From Mesobacillus subterraneus (GTDB taxonomy: Bacteria; Bacillota; Bacilli; Bacillales; Cytobacillaceae), in the NCBI RefSeq assembly GCF_003937825.1, contig NZ_RSFW01000026.1:1-64000 (forward strand): DNA of 64,000 nt, given 5' to 3'. Positions 53,901 through 61,968 of the stretch are shown one piece after another (within the stretch, counting starts at the first letter, position 1; every line of letters begins with the position of its first letter). The notes below the pieces were generated by a model that saw only the letters and a program-made list of their open reading frames with translations, had not been told where the DNA came from and made no database searches. The translations under genes and the position numbers were made by a program.

Positions 53901-55401
53901 TGACGACAGCAACACTTTCTTTGATAAAATCAGTGATATTCCTGCGTTCAGGATTCATTGCAGCTAGCGGAGCGTCATGCCCAAGCGAACGGATTGGCTC
54001 AGCCCCTTTTTCAGCCATCTGTTCTACCAGCTGGACATGGTCACGCTCCCAGCCGAATGCTTTATATTGCCCGTTATGGATTTTATCCGGATACGTCATT
54101 GTGATCGTTTTGGAAAGCTTTGCGCCTTCCAGTCGGTTGCGCGCATCCTTGAAGTCGAGGCGCTGTGAAAAACGCTTGTAGACTTCGCCCTGGAATTGCT
54201 CCATTTCAAACACTTCGATGGTGTCTCCGTTCCATTTCAGGCCGACTTTTTCACCTGGCGCCAATGGCTTCGGCTCACCCGTATACTCGGCAGAAGAAAT
54301 GATGCCTGGCTCTGAGGAGAACAGGTAAGAGCTTTCCGTTTCAACCATCCAGAGCGGTCGAAGGCCAAGGGCGTCGACGCTGAAAACAGCTTCGTCTGCA
54401 AATCGGGAGATGATTCCGGCAGGCCCCTGGGCAAAATGGCCCCAGGCTTCGCGAATATAAGTATATAAATCTTGCAAATGTTCAGGGTATGCTTTGATCT
54501 CATTGATGATCGGCGGGAACATCATGTCCATCGCCTCAAACAATGAATAGCCATCGCGGCATATAAATGTTTCAAGTGTACGGCTCAAATCCTGTGAGTC
54601 ACTTCCGTCTTTTACAAGCGGGACATTGACCATTCGAGCCTCATCACGCAGCCTTGCGATTGTATTGATTTCGCCGTTATGGCCGAGGACGCTGAACGGC
54701 TGCACTCGGAAGAAGCTTGATAGAGTGTTAGTCGAATAGCGGTTGTGTCCAAGTGTCATGGTTGAGGCCACAAGCGGGCTTGCCAGGTCATGATAGTATT
54801 TCGGCAGGATGTCTCCAGCTCCCATCACCTTATAGACAGCATGATGCTGGCTTAGGGAGGCCACATGTACCTGTTCGTTTTTTTCAAAATCTACGATCAT
54901 ATTAAACAGCTTTCCGGAAAGCTCCTTGCCTGTTTGATCCGCTAGGCACGCAAACTGCCAGAATACCGGATTCTCCTGGATGGCAATCGGGCCGAGCGCT
55001 TCCGGAACCGTGACATCTACTGATGAAAAAACGAGTTTCATATTTTGCTGTGACAGCTTCGCTTCAAGCTCCTGCTGGATTGTCTGCGCTTGTTCCGTCC
55101 TTGTGATAAAAACATGTCCGACGACAAAATTCTCCGCGTTTGCGGCACTGGCGTCCGATCCCGCTTCAGCCAGCTTTTCCTTCCAAAGAGCACGTGGGAT
55201 ATCAATATGGACGCCGACTCCATCGCCCTCACCATTGATAAAGCCTGCGCGGTGGTTCATGGTCACAAGACCGTCAATACAGTGGAAAATATTCGCGCGT
55301 GTCGGGATTTTCTTTTTTTCAACGCTGGCCACGATTCCACAGGCATCGTGCTCAAACCTTGAGAAGTCTTTGAATTGTGAAGGATTCCATTGTGTAGTCA
55401 T
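50932..55401 (-). CDS. gltA: Glutamate synthase large subunit
   Basis: Transfers the glutamine amide to 2-oxoglutarate. I take ATG 55401 (MTTQWNPSQFKDFSR), giving 1489 aa; a GTG at 55440 lies inside the Shine-Dalgarno. Residues 1-20 are a propeptide; Cys21 in EHDACGIVAS is the N-terminal nucleophile of the glutaminase domain. The central domain, FMN barrel (SKVTAKIAEARNATIGSDLI, GGTGAARIHALQ) and the cluster cysteines in IGCTTCRGCHLDTCH follow. The C-terminal GXGXG helix has GGAIMIAKSPGKDGG. No small (NADPH) subunit is adjacent. A perfect AGGAGGTG is 36 nt upstream, separated by a hairpin. Confidence 0.9.
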   Translation of the reverse strand: MTTQWNPSQFKDFSRFEHDACGIVASVEKKKIPTRANIFHCIDGLVTMNHRAGFINGEGDGVGVHIDIPRALWKEKLAEAGSDASAANAENFVVGHVFITRTEQAQTIQQELEAKLSQQNMKLVFSSVDVTVPEALGPIAIQENPVFWQFACLADQTGKELSGKLFNMIVDFEKNEQVHVASLSQHHAVYKVMGAGDILPKYYHDLASPLVASTMTLGHNRYSTNTLSSFFRVQPFSVLGHNGEINTIARLRDEARMVNVPLVKDGSDSQDLSRTLETFICRDGYSLFEAMDMMFPPIINEIKAYPEHLQDLYTYIREAWGHFAQGPAGIISRFADEAVFSVDALGLRPLWMVETESSYLFSSEPGIISSAEYTGEPKPLAPGEKVGLKWNGDTIEVFEMEQFQGEVYKRFSQRLDFKDARNRLEGAKLSKTITMTYPDKIHNGQYKAFGWERDHVQLVEQMAEKGAEPIRSLGHDAPLAAMNPERRNITDFIKESVAVVTNPAIDRDREAEHFSTRTVLGKRPSLFGKTETGNVVELLTPLLIEGKAGYEASLQTGQPSMDQVIQCYQDEKLAAYLETVFTSEETVKEALERLAAKAIDAVKDGKTLLVLDDAVAHQENALWLDPHLVVSAIDQALVKEGLRRDCSLLLRSASLRSLHDIIVALGLGADAVSPYYMFITVLDKSVKPLVNLYSALTKGLEKVISTIGIHELRGYGRLFSAIGLNDEVADYLVVVNFFGSNELAYNFEAMKEDAVARAKDFQNEKERIGKTFHLFPRIWKAIGEVASTGDYSVYREKISEQEESNPTTIRHLTGLKKMDAGVSPAEVEIGVGDHSLPFVIASMSFGSQNEIAFRAYAEGADRLNMISMNGEGGEIKDMLGKYPRTRGQQVASGRFGVNAELLNSSNLLEIKIGQGAKPGEGGHLPGSKVTAKIAEARNATIGSDLISPSNNHDIYSIEDLAQMIHELKTANDQARVAVKVPVVPNIGTIAVGIAKAGADIITLSGFDGGTGAARIHALQYVGLPAEIGIKAAHNALLEAGLRDNVELWADGGVKSAQDVIKFMLLGANRIGFGTLSMLAIGCTTCRGCHLDTCHVGIATQIDSEAQAKEHGLRRFVPRQFDLAVQGIMNLFTAFGNELKALAASAGIKNLQEAVGRSDLLEQIKGKDLLDLTYLLKPLEIGQITHQKEAAAAITSAQLQVAAGAEYLDAVDEELHQSREFQAVTAEQRVLASRVSCHRVRGRLDGSYRKLQPVSLRYKGSILGNGLGAYNTDGINIEIDGGGQDGVGKTSFGGAIMIAKSPGKDGGFYNGSVGKGFGYGAQKGLLAAQGNADARAGIRLSGADMIIGGLVKKPIPEKEFGNIGTNANIKGFAFEYMTNGRGLVLGDAGPWICAGMTGGVVYLRHQPEMGLTTQAISRRIAKGAKVSIESLSAKGIADVKELLGNYMEMLRRHDQEDEAKDLALLLEHPEDHFVQVVPVKEQADPAVSTE

Positions 55402-55445
55402 AAAATTCGGCTTATAAAGAGTGCTTTTAAGCCGGTTCACCTCCT
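55399..55445 (-). promoter_or_regulatory. Shine-Dalgarno joined to the glutamate synthase ATG across a hairpin
   Basis: AGGAGGTG (55438-55445) has no start codon at normal distance. CGGCTTA (55428-55434) pairs perfectly with TAAGCCG (55408-55414), and an inner AAAG/CTTT extends the stem around a CACT loop. If folded, only about 11 unpaired nt separate the site from ATG 55401. Confidence 0.65.
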
Positions 55446-55569
55446 GAAAAATAATCTATTGGTTGTTCGTTTGATAGCTTTGTACATGGGGGTATAACAA
55501 TGGGACGGGATTGTAAAGCAGGGATTTGCGCGGCCATTTGAATGGCTGATTTTAAAAATATTAATCACA

Positions 55570-55598
55570 ATCTTATCATAAGAATTTTCAGAAATCAA
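55570..55598 (-). promoter_or_regulatory. Sigma-A type promoter of the glutamate synthase gene
   Basis: On the minus strand TTGATT, 17-bp spacer, TAAGAT. The start is expected near 55563. Confidence 0.65.
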
Positions 55599-55666
55599 TT
55601 AATTATACAGAAATTTGGATAGAGTAATTTTCCGGATAGAGGTTGTTCGGATAAAAAACCTAATAA

Positions 55667-55680
55667 TGTAAACGGTTTCA
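55667..55680. promoter_or_regulatory. CcpA cre site upstream of the glutamate synthase promoter
   Basis: TGTAAACGGTTTCA matches TGWAANCGNTNWCA at every defined position. It is centred about 110 bp before the predicted start, a position at which CcpA usually activates; it is also 28 bp downstream of the gsaB terminator side, so it belongs to this promoter. Confidence 0.75.
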
Positions 55681-55691
55681 TTTTCTGTTCC

Positions 55692-55724
55692 AAAAAATAA
55701 CAGACGCCAGGCAGGCGTCTGTTA
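55692..55724 (-). terminator. Terminator of gsaB
   Basis: TAACAGACGCC / GGCGTCTGTTA, 5-nt loop, T run on the minus strand. Confidence 0.9.
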
Positions 55725-55743
55725 TGTATAAAAACTTGTATAA

Positions 55744-57039
55744 TTATTCATTTGCCATTGAAAAAAATGCCTGATCAACTGCATGAAGGGTGGCTTCGAC
55801 ATCCTCCTGTGTATGCGCAATGGTCACAAACCATGCTTCATATTTGGATGGTGCGAGGTTGATTCCCTGCTTCAGCATCAGGTTGAAAAAGCGGGCGAAC
55901 ATTTCCCCATCGGTATTTTCTGCCTGCTCATAGTTCTCGATCTTCTCACTTGTGAAATAGATCGTAAGGGCACCTTTCAATCGATTGATCGTGATTTGAA
56001 TGCCGTGTCTGCTTGCGGATTCGGTGATTCCTTCTTCAAGCATCGCGCCAAGTTGATCAAGGTATTCGTACACACCTTCCTGCTTGAGCACTTCTAGGCA
56101 GGCGATCCCTGAAAGAATTGAAGCAGGATTTCCGGCCATTGTCCCGGCCTGGTAGGCAGGTCCTAACGGCGCTACTTTTTCCATGATTTCAGCTCGGCCG
56201 CCATATGCGCCAATCGGCAGACCGCCGCCGATGATTTTGCCAAGGGCTGTGAGGTCAGGCGTAATTCCAAGCAGGTCCTGGGCTCCTCCATACATGAAAC
56301 GGAAAGCTGTGATGACTTCATCAAAAATGAGCAGTGATCCAGCCTGGCGGGTCAGCTCCTTTACTTCCTCTAAAAAGCCGGGTTTTGGCTCGACAATTCC
56401 GAAGTTGCCAACGATCGGCTCGACTAGGACAGCAGCAATCTGGTCGCCCCATTTAGCGAGAGCCTCCTTGAAAGGTTCGATATCATTAAAGGGTACCGTA
56501 ATGACTTCCTGGGCGATGCTTTTAGGGACGCCTGCTGAATCAGGTGTGCCAAGAGTGGATGGGCCTGAACCCGCAGCCACCAGCACAAGGTCGGAATGGC
56601 CATGGTAGCAGCCTGCGAACTTGATGATCTTATCGCGGCCCGTATAGGCACGGGCCACGCGAATCGTCGTCATCACGGCTTCCGTACCGGAGTTGACGAA
56701 CCTTACTTTATCAAGAGCCGGCATGGCTTCCTTCAGCATTTTGGCGAACTTCACTTCATGAGGGGTAGGTGTGCCATACAGTACGCCTGTTTCAGCTGCC
56801 TTTTTGATGGCTTCTGTAATATGCGGATGGGCATGTCCCGTAATGATCGGCCCGTAAGCCGCCAGGTAATCGATATATTGATTGCCGTCCACATCCCAGA
56901 AGTAAGCTCCCTGGGCACGCTCCATCACGACTGGAGCACCTCCGCCTACAGCCTTGTATGAACGCGACGGACTGTTCACCCCACCGACGATATGCTCGAG
57001 TGCTTCATTATGTAAGCGTTCAGAATTGGTTCTTTGCAT
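55744..57039 (-). CDS. gsaB: Glutamate-1-semialdehyde 2,1-aminomutase
   Basis: PLP enzyme forming 5-aminolevulinate for haem synthesis. The start is ATG 57039 ([20 protein letters not shown]), with AGGAGG 7 nt upstream; a long upstream extension is spurious. 431 aa. Family marks: [30 protein letters not shown] (about 120), the Asp in [11 protein letters not shown], and the PLP Lys in [18 protein letters not shown]. Position next to ygaE/ygaF suggests it is the GsaB paralogue rather than the hem-operon HemL. Confidence 0.92.
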   Translation of the reverse strand: MQRTNSERLHNEALEHIVGGVNSPSRSYKAVGGGAPVVMERAQGAYFWDVDGNQYIDYLAAYGPIITGHAHPHITEAIKKAAETGVLYGTPTPHEVKFAKMLKEAMPALDKVRFVNSGTEAVMTTIRVARAYTGRDKIIKFAGCYHGHSDLVLVAAGSGPSTLGTPDSAGVPKSIAQEVITVPFNDIEPFKEALAKWGDQIAAVLVEPIVGNFGIVEPKPGFLEEVKELTRQAGSLLIFDEVITAFRFMYGGAQDLLGITPDLTALGKIIGGGLPIGAYGGRAEIMEKVAPLGPAYQAGTMAGNPASILSGIACLEVLKQEGVYEYLDQLGAMLEEGITESASRHGIQITINRLKGALTIYFTSEKIENYEQAENTDGEMFARFFNLMLKQGINLAPSKYEAWFVTIAHTQEDVEATLHAVDQAFFSMANE

Positions 57040-57104
57040 CGTAAAACCTCCTATATGTAACTGCCTATCTATTTTATCATTATTTCTGTTTTTTACAGAT
57101 TGTT

Positions 57105-57869
57105 TCACTTTTCGTTCATTTTGTTGAGGTGCTGCAGTTCCAGCTTTGGCGGCCAGAAAAAGGCCTTTTTGTATTGGTTGTAATGAAGGAGCGGAGGTTG
57201 TGTAGATAGCTGCTGATTGGCAAAAGGGATTAGCATTTCTTGTTCGAGTTCTGCCTGTGCGCGTTGAAGCTCCCATTTTGCGTGATGGATATCCCCTCGG
57301 ACAAGCTGGTTTCCTCGTTTCGTCCACAGACAATATCTTTCAGTAAGCCAATGTTCCAAGGTTCCTGGCTTCGCAAAAAACACTCCGGTAATGGGCTGGT
57401 ATCGCACCTTCAGTCTTGCTCCAGTGCCAAGGCGGGTTGATGCCATTTTAAAATCGTCAGCTTGGCTGAAAGTGATGTTGGCCTGTTTATAGTTTAATCC
57501 GAATGTCAGTTTTGCTCCGATAACTGTCAGTAAATGATTGGCATCGAGCGAAAAGAAATATACTCCTGTCCTTTCCCTGAACCTTACATATGTCCGTACA
57601 TTCACTTCAAGATAGGAGCTCAAGAATGGAATGGCAGGTGTAAACCGGCCGCGTGTATTTTTAACCTGGAAGAGCACGATTCCGATCCACGCGCTGTCAG
57701 CAAAGGTGTCAATTTCAAGTTCGTGAGGAACGTGCTCCTTTAGGAACGATAATGGCACAGGCCAATGCGCAAACAAGGTATGGTGCCATTCCTGCGTCAT
57801 GATCCATTTTAAATTCGGGAGTGGATAAGGCCTATGGCTATGGCTTTGAAGCATCAGTTCCTTGTTCAT
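57105..57869 (-). CDS. YqjF-like DUF2071 protein
   Basis: 254 aa from ATG 57869, AGGAGG 6 nt upstream. Soluble, aromatic-rich; [21 protein letters not shown] and [21 protein letters not shown] are typical of DUF2071/YqjF. The protein ends in [17 protein letters not shown]. Related to acetoacetate-decarboxylase-like folds; activity unknown. It lies 65 bp upstream of gsaB on the same strand and has no terminator between. Confidence 0.85.
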   Translation of the reverse strand: MNKELMLQSHSHRPYPLPNLKWIMTQEWHHTLFAHWPVPLSFLKEHVPHELEIDTFADSAWIGIVLFQVKNTRGRFTPAIPFLSSYLEVNVRTYVRFRERTGVYFFSLDANHLLTVIGAKLTFGLNYKQANITFSQADDFKMASTRLGTGARLKVRYQPITGVFFAKPGTLEHWLTERYCLWTKRGNQLVRGDIHHAKWELQRAQAELEQEMLIPFANQQLSTQPPLLHYNQYKKAFFWPPKLELQHLNKMNEK

Positions 57870-58058
57870 TGCAAGCCTCCTGATTTCGTATAGACTGTAT
57901 TGGGTTTACTCATTTTCCTTTTTAAAAATCAGCAGCCGGAAAGCAGTAGTGTTCACTGGTTAAATTACCCTTGAACTTGCAGCGGTAATCAGGCATACCA
58001 GTTGTTTTAGCAGTCATGATTGGCTAAACTGTTTGAGTGACTAAAGGAGGATACCAAC

Positions 58059-59072
58059 ATGAATGCCATTGAAGTGAATGGGCTGCGGAAGGAATTCAAG
58101 GCTTATTCGAGCCGCCCCGGATTATCGGGGGCTTTCCGTGACCTTTTTACGCGAAATTATAAGATTGTGCCGGCCGTGAACGACATCAACTTTACCGTTA
58201 AGCAGGGGGAAATGGTTGGCTATATCGGTGAAAATGGTGCAGGTAAATCGACGACAATTAAGATGCTGACAGGAATCCTGACGCCGACTTCTGGACAGGT
58301 CATGGTGAATGGAATGAATCCCCATAAGGAACGGGAAAGATTCGTCCAGACGATCGGGGTTGTCTTCGGGCAGCGTTCCCAACTCTGGTGGGATATTGCC
58401 GTCCAGGAATCGTTCCGCCTGTTGAAAAAAGTATACAAAGTATCTGATGCAGATTACAACGAGCATATGGACCATGTCATCAAGACGCTCGATATTGAAC
58501 CATTGCTGGATAAACCCGTAAGGAAGCTGTCGCTGGGACAGAGGATGCGCTGTGAGCTTGCTGCTGCGCTGATTCACAATCCGCCATTGCTTTTCCTTGA
58601 TGAGCCGACCATCGGACTGGATGTCCTCGTCAAATTGAAAATCCGGGAGTTCCTGAAGGAAATCAATGAAAAATACAATACGACGATCTTGCTAACGACC
58701 CATGACCTGACGGATATCGAAGCACTATGCGAACGGGTCATCATGCTCGATGAAGGAAACATCATTTACGATGGTGCGCTTAGGAGCCTGAAGGAAAAGT
58801 GGGGCGAGGGGAAGGAAATCAGCTTTGAGTTCCTTGAAAGAGCCGAACTGGCGAGACTTCAGACATTGACGGAGGATTTGGGAGCAAAATGGGAAATGGA
58901 TGAAAAAGACCAGATCTTCACTGCTCTAACCGGTGATGATGACGAGGTTATTTCTCAAGTGATTGCCCGGACTGTCGCTGCCTATAAGGTGCGGGATGTG
59001 AAAATCAACGAGCCTTCGACGGAAGAAATCATCCGCAACATTTATGAAAAAGGGATGATGCACCATGGATAA
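58059..59072 (+). CDS. ABC-2 exporter ATPase
   Basis: 337 aa from ATG 58059, AAAGGAGG upstream. Walker A GENGAGKST (about 62-70), Q-loop VFGQRSQLWWD, signature LSLGQRMRCEL, Walker B LLFLDEPTIGLD and H-loop TTHDL. The Q-loop wording and C-terminal domain resemble the viologen/daunorubicin exporter ATPases that pair with ABC-2/DUF990 permeases. It leads a three-gene operon; the next gene overlaps by 8 bp. Substrate unknown. Confidence 0.9.
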   Translation: MNAIEVNGLRKEFKAYSSRPGLSGAFRDLFTRNYKIVPAVNDINFTVKQGEMVGYIGENGAGKSTTIKMLTGILTPTSGQVMVNGMNPHKERERFVQTIGVVFGQRSQLWWDIAVQESFRLLKKVYKVSDADYNEHMDHVIKTLDIEPLLDKPVRKLSLGQRMRCELAAALIHNPPLLFLDEPTIGLDVLVKLKIREFLKEINEKYNTTILLTTHDLTDIEALCERVIMLDEGNIIYDGALRSLKEKWGEGKEISFEFLERAELARLQTLTEDLGAKWEMDEKDQIFTALTGDDDEVISQVIARTVAAYKVRDVKINEPSTEEIIRNIYEKGMMHHG

Positions 59073-59856
59073 ATATCTTGAAATGATCCGCATCCGCTTT
59101 TTGATGATGCTTGCGTACAGGACCAATTACTACACAGGTATCCTGATTTACAGCATCAACATCGGGGCATATTATTTCCTCTGGAACGCCATCTATGGCG
59201 GGAAAAGTGAAATTGAAGGTTTGTCCGCTGTACAGATGACTACGTATGTGGCGGTCGCCTGGATGGCAAGGGCGTTTTATTTTAACAATATCGACCGTGA
59301 AATGGCGATGGAAATCAAGGAAGGAAAGGTGGCAGTTGAGCTGATCCGGCCATACAGCTACCTGGGAATGAAGACGATGCAGGGACTGGGTGAAGGGATC
59401 TTCCGGTTGTTCTTCTTTTCCGTGCCGGGAATGGTGGTTGTCGCTTTGATTTTCCCGCTGGAGTTCTCCGCGAATGCCGCGACCTGGGGAATGTTCGCAG
59501 TCTCAATTGTCCTGAGCTTTCTCATCAATACACAATTGAACCTGCTGACAGGAATCACCACTTTCTTCTTATATAATAATACAGGCCTTATCCGCGCGAA
59601 GCGGGTACTGATTGACCTGTTTTCCGGATTGCTGCTGCCGATCAGCTTTTTCCCGGGGTGGTCGCAGGAAATCATGCAATATCTCCCGTTCCAGGGGATC
59701 AGCTATATACCAAGCATGATTTTTACGAATGGCTTCACCGGCAGCGAGGCAGTGGAAGGGCTGTTGCTTCAGGCGGCGTGGGTATTGATTTTGGTCATCC
59801 CTATCCAGATCCTCTGGTCCATCGCTAAAAAACAGCTGATTATACAGGGAGGGTGA
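59065..59856 (+). CDS. ABC-2 family permease (first)
   Basis: 263 aa with six membrane segments, including ILIYSINIGAYYFLWNAIYGG and GVDLFSGLLLPISFFPGW-like helix pairs typical of DUF990/ABC-2 permeases. The start codon overlaps the ATPase stop, and the other permease follows after 3 bp, so a heteromeric channel with the ATPase is expected. Confidence 0.87.
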   Translation: MDKYLEMIRIRFLMMLAYRTNYYTGILIYSINIGAYYFLWNAIYGGKSEIEGLSAVQMTTYVAVAWMARAFYFNNIDREMAMEIKEGKVAVELIRPYSYLGMKTMQGLGEGIFRLFFFSVPGMVVVALIFPLEFSANAATWGMFAVSIVLSFLINTQLNLLTGITTFFLYNNTGLIRAKRVLIDLFSGLLLPISFFPGWSQEIMQYLPFQGISYIPSMIFTNGFTGSEAVEGLLLQAAWVLILVIPIQILWSIAKKQLIIQGG

Positions 59857-59859
59857 CAG

Positions 59860-60645
59860 ATGTTTTATGTACGAATGTTTTTCCAGTATGTCGCCCAGTA
59901 TATGAAGACAAGGCTTGAATACCGGGCAGACTTGGTGGTTGAGATTTTTTCGGATCTGCTTTTTCAGGCGGTGAATCTGATTTTTATCCTTGTCGTTTTT
60001 GCTCACACTGATTTCCTGAATGGCTGGAACCGGGATGAGATCATTTTTATTTATGGATTTTTCCTGGTCCCATATGCGCTGTTTTCGGCGTTTTTCAATA
60101 TATGGGACTTCAATGAAAGGTATATTGTAAAAGGGGAGATGGACAGGATCCTGACACGTCCGATCCATAGTCTTTTCCAGATCATCCTTGAGCGGATGGA
60201 ACTCGAGTCCTTATTCGGAGCCATTACCGGGCTGGCTGTAATGTTCTATGCTGGAAGCCGCCTCGGTCTTGAAGTGAACTGGTATGATCCGCTGTTGTTC
60301 ATTGTGCTTGTGATAGGCGGTGTCCTTGTCTATGCCGGCATATTCGTGATGATTGCCTGCATCAGCTTCTGGGCGGATGCAAGGACATCGATCATGCCGA
60401 TGATGTATAACATCGGGAATTACGGTCGCTATCCGGTGGACATTTATAACAAAGTCATCCGGTTTGTCCTGACCTGGGTCCTGCCGTTTGCCTTTGTCGG
60501 TGTCTATCCGGCAGCATTCTTCCTCGGACGGGACGAGTGGTACGTCTACTCATTTTTGACACCCTTCATGGGCCTCGCGTTTTTCGGCCTGTCCGTGTAC
60601 ATCTGGAACGAAGGCGTGAAGAGATATAGAGGAGCAGGAAATTAG
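59860..60645 (+). CDS. ABC-2 family permease (second)
   Basis: 261 aa, ATG 59860 with AGGGAGG upstream. Six membrane segments; YRADLVVEIFSDLLFQAVNLIFILVVFAHT, YGRYPVDIYNKVIRF and TWVLPFAFVGVYPAAFFLG are typical of the second DUF990-type permease. It forms the exporter with the two preceding products. Confidence 0.87.
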   Translation: MFYVRMFFQYVAQYMKTRLEYRADLVVEIFSDLLFQAVNLIFILVVFAHTDFLNGWNRDEIIFIYGFFLVPYALFSAFFNIWDFNERYIVKGEMDRILTRPIHSLFQIILERMELESLFGAITGLAVMFYAGSRLGLEVNWYDPLLFIVLVIGGVLVYAGIFVMIACISFWADARTSIMPMMYNIGNYGRYPVDIYNKVIRFVLTWVLPFAFVGVYPAAFFLGRDEWYVYSFLTPFMGLAFFGLSVYIWNEGVKRYRGAGN

Positions 60646-60659
60646 ATAGTTATTGTGCA

Positions 60660-60687
60660 CCGCGGCCATCTTGGCTGCGGTTTTTTT
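60660..60687 (+). terminator. Terminator of the ABC-2 exporter operon
   Basis: CCGCGGCCA / TGGCTGCGG (one G-U), 3-nt loop, seven T. Confidence 0.9.
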
Positions 60688-60945
60688 GCGGGAGAGACCA
60701 GCAGGGGCATGTTTTGCAAGGGGATGCCATGAAAACAGCTGGTATTGCCCTCTGTGGATGGGATATTCCCCGTTGGGACCGAGATATTCCCCTTTGCAAG
60801 CAATTTATTCCCCGTTGAACCCCTTTTATTCCCCGTTGGCCATATCAATGCTGCAACTTGGTTTGAGACATGAGGACTTGCTTGCATACTCTCAATTTCA
60901 CGCGCGTATAGTTGAAGTGAGAGAAGCAGGAAATGAGGCTGGGTT
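60688..60945. other. Intergenic region dominated by a 21-bp repeat array
   Basis: It holds the ATTCCC array (60744-60838) and the promoter side of the channel gene. Open frames across it on both strands owe their length to the 21-bp (seven-codon) period and have no ribosome site. Confidence 0.6.
60744..60838. repeat. ATTCCCC array with exact 21-bp period (five copies)
   Basis: ATTGCC at 60744, then ATTCCCC at 60765, 60786, 60807 and 60828, every step 21 bp. Copies read ATTCCCC(G/T)TTG and are preceded by GATA, GATA-like or TTTT tetranucleotides, as in the array at 50777. Confidence 0.92.
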
Positions 60946-61353
60946 ATGCAATTTTATCTATCGGTCGTTCTGATTGTTGCAGCGATACTATTGAGCCTGC
61001 GTACATTATTCATTCCGCATAAAATCAAGGGCAAGCAAGTTTCGTTCGAGAATTTCATTACCCTGGCACTGATCTATGCCATTGTCATGGCAGGTTTCGG
61101 ACTGCTTTATTATTTGCTGGATTTGAAAGGGGTCTGGGTGCTTTCGGATATCAGCATGCGGCCTAGTACGTCTTCGTATGAGAGGATGGCAACGAGCATG
61201 TACTTCAGCGCCATCACGCTCTTCTCGGTAGGATACGGGGATATAGCGCCGATTGGAGTCGGCCGGGTGATTGCCGTAATCGAAGCTCTTGTCGGTTATA
61301 CGATTCCAGCCGCGTTTGTGACAAGGGCAGTTTTTGACCATAAGAAAACATGA
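60946..61353 (+). CDS. Minimal potassium channel protein
   Basis: 135 aa; GAGGCTGGG before ATG 60946. Helices are at about 4-24 and 35-60, then a re-entrant pore with the selectivity filter TLFSVGYGD (about 88-96), and a final inner helix (VIAVIEALVGYTIPAAFVTRAVF). There is no RCK/TrkA-N domain. It would tetramerise as a simple Ion_trans_2 channel. Soluble gating would need another protein. It stands alone between a repeat array and the peroxiredoxin gene. Confidence 0.85.
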   Translation: MQFYLSVVLIVAAILLSLRTLFIPHKIKGKQVSFENFITLALIYAIVMAGFGLLYYLLDLKGVWVLSDISMRPSTSSYERMATSMYFSAITLFSVGYGDIAPIGVGRVIAVIEALVGYTIPAAFVTRAVFDHKKT

Positions 61354-61425
61354 AGCTGTCCATTTGTATTCCAGTCTGAAATTCGTTAGGCTATTGCTAA
61401 CAGCAATCATTTTGGAGGGATACAT

Positions 61426-61893
61426 ATGGTTTTAGCAATTGGAGAAAAAGCACCTCAGTTTGAACTTCAGGCCAGCAATGGGGAAACAGTCAGACTTTCT
61501 GATTTGAAAGGGAAGAACGTCGTGCTTTACTTTTACCCGAAAGACATGACGCCAGGCTGTACAACGGAAGCCTGTGATTTCAGGGACCATCACGAAAGCT
61601 TCGAGGGTCTGAATGCAGTTATTCTCGGTGTAAGCCCCGATCCAATCTCAAGGCATGAAAAATTCATCGAGAAGCATGGCCTGCCGTTCCTGCTGCTGGC
61701 AGATGAAGATCATAAAGTGGCGGAAGATTATGGAGTATGGACTTTGAAGAAGAATTTCGGCAAGGAGTACATGGGGATTGAGCGATCCACATTTATCATC
61801 GATCAGGAAGGGAAACTCGCCAAGGAATGGCGCAAGGTCAAGGTAAAGGGGCATGTGGAAGAAGCGCTTGATTATATAAAAGAAAATTTATAG
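61426..61893 (+). CDS. ygaF: Thioredoxin-dependent peroxiredoxin, Bcp type
   Basis: Reduces hydroperoxides. 155 aa; TTGGAGGG before ATG 61426. The peroxidatic Cys45 and resolving Cys50 are in PKDMTPGCTTEACDFRD, the Bcp/PrxQ C-X4-C pattern. FEGLNAVILGVSPDPISRHEKFIEKH and GIERSTFIIDQEGKL agree. In B. subtilis ygaF follows gsaB; here an ABC-2 operon and a channel gene have come between. Confidence 0.92.
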   Translation: MVLAIGEKAPQFELQASNGETVRLSDLKGKNVVLYFYPKDMTPGCTTEACDFRDHHESFEGLNAVILGVSPDPISRHEKFIEKHGLPFLLLADEDHKVAEDYGVWTLKKNFGKEYMGIERSTFIIDQEGKLAKEWRKVKVKGHVEEALDYIKENL

Positions 61894-61896
61894 TCT

Positions 61897-61922
61897 AAGA
61901 CAGCCAAATCGGCTGTCTTTTT
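61897..61922 (+). terminator. Terminator of the peroxiredoxin gene
   Basis: AAGACAGCC / GGCTGTCTT, 5-nt loop, TTTTTG. Confidence 0.88.
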
Positions 61923-61928
61923 GCTGAT

Positions 61929-61957
61929 TTGACCATACAGACAAACTGTAATAGGAT
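61929..61957 (+). promoter_or_regulatory. Sigma-A type promoter of the TetR gene
   Basis: TTGACC (61929-61934), 17-bp spacer, TAGGAT (61952-61957). Confidence 0.6.
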
Positions 61958-61968
61958 AAGGGTAAACT

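Larger units (their letters stand above)
55446..55691. other. Leader and promoter region of the glutamate synthase gene
   Basis: It holds a leftward sigma-A promoter (55570-55598) and a cre site (55667-55680). The 5' leader is about 160 nt. No gene is seen. Confidence 0.6.

Noticed and set aside
55402-55440. GTG 55440 as start of glutamate synthase
   Set aside because: The GTG is part of the AGGAGGTG anti-16S pairing sequence and cannot serve as start for the same site; propeptide length also favours ATG 55401.
57040-57333. 98-residue N-terminal extension of gsaB
   Set aside because: It runs through the AGGAGG site and antisense to the YqjF-like gene end; the family starts at ATG 57039.
50777-60838. 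CRISPR arrays at the ATTCC repeats
   Set aside because: Units are 20-21 bp with a 5-11-bp constant core and no 30-bp unique spacers; no cas genes are near.
60642-60973. Repetitive peptides (YSPL heptads on plus, TGN heptads on minus)
   Set aside because: The 21-bp period keeps any frame open; neither strand has a start with a ribosome site, and the related array at 50777 with 20/21-bp steps cannot be coding.
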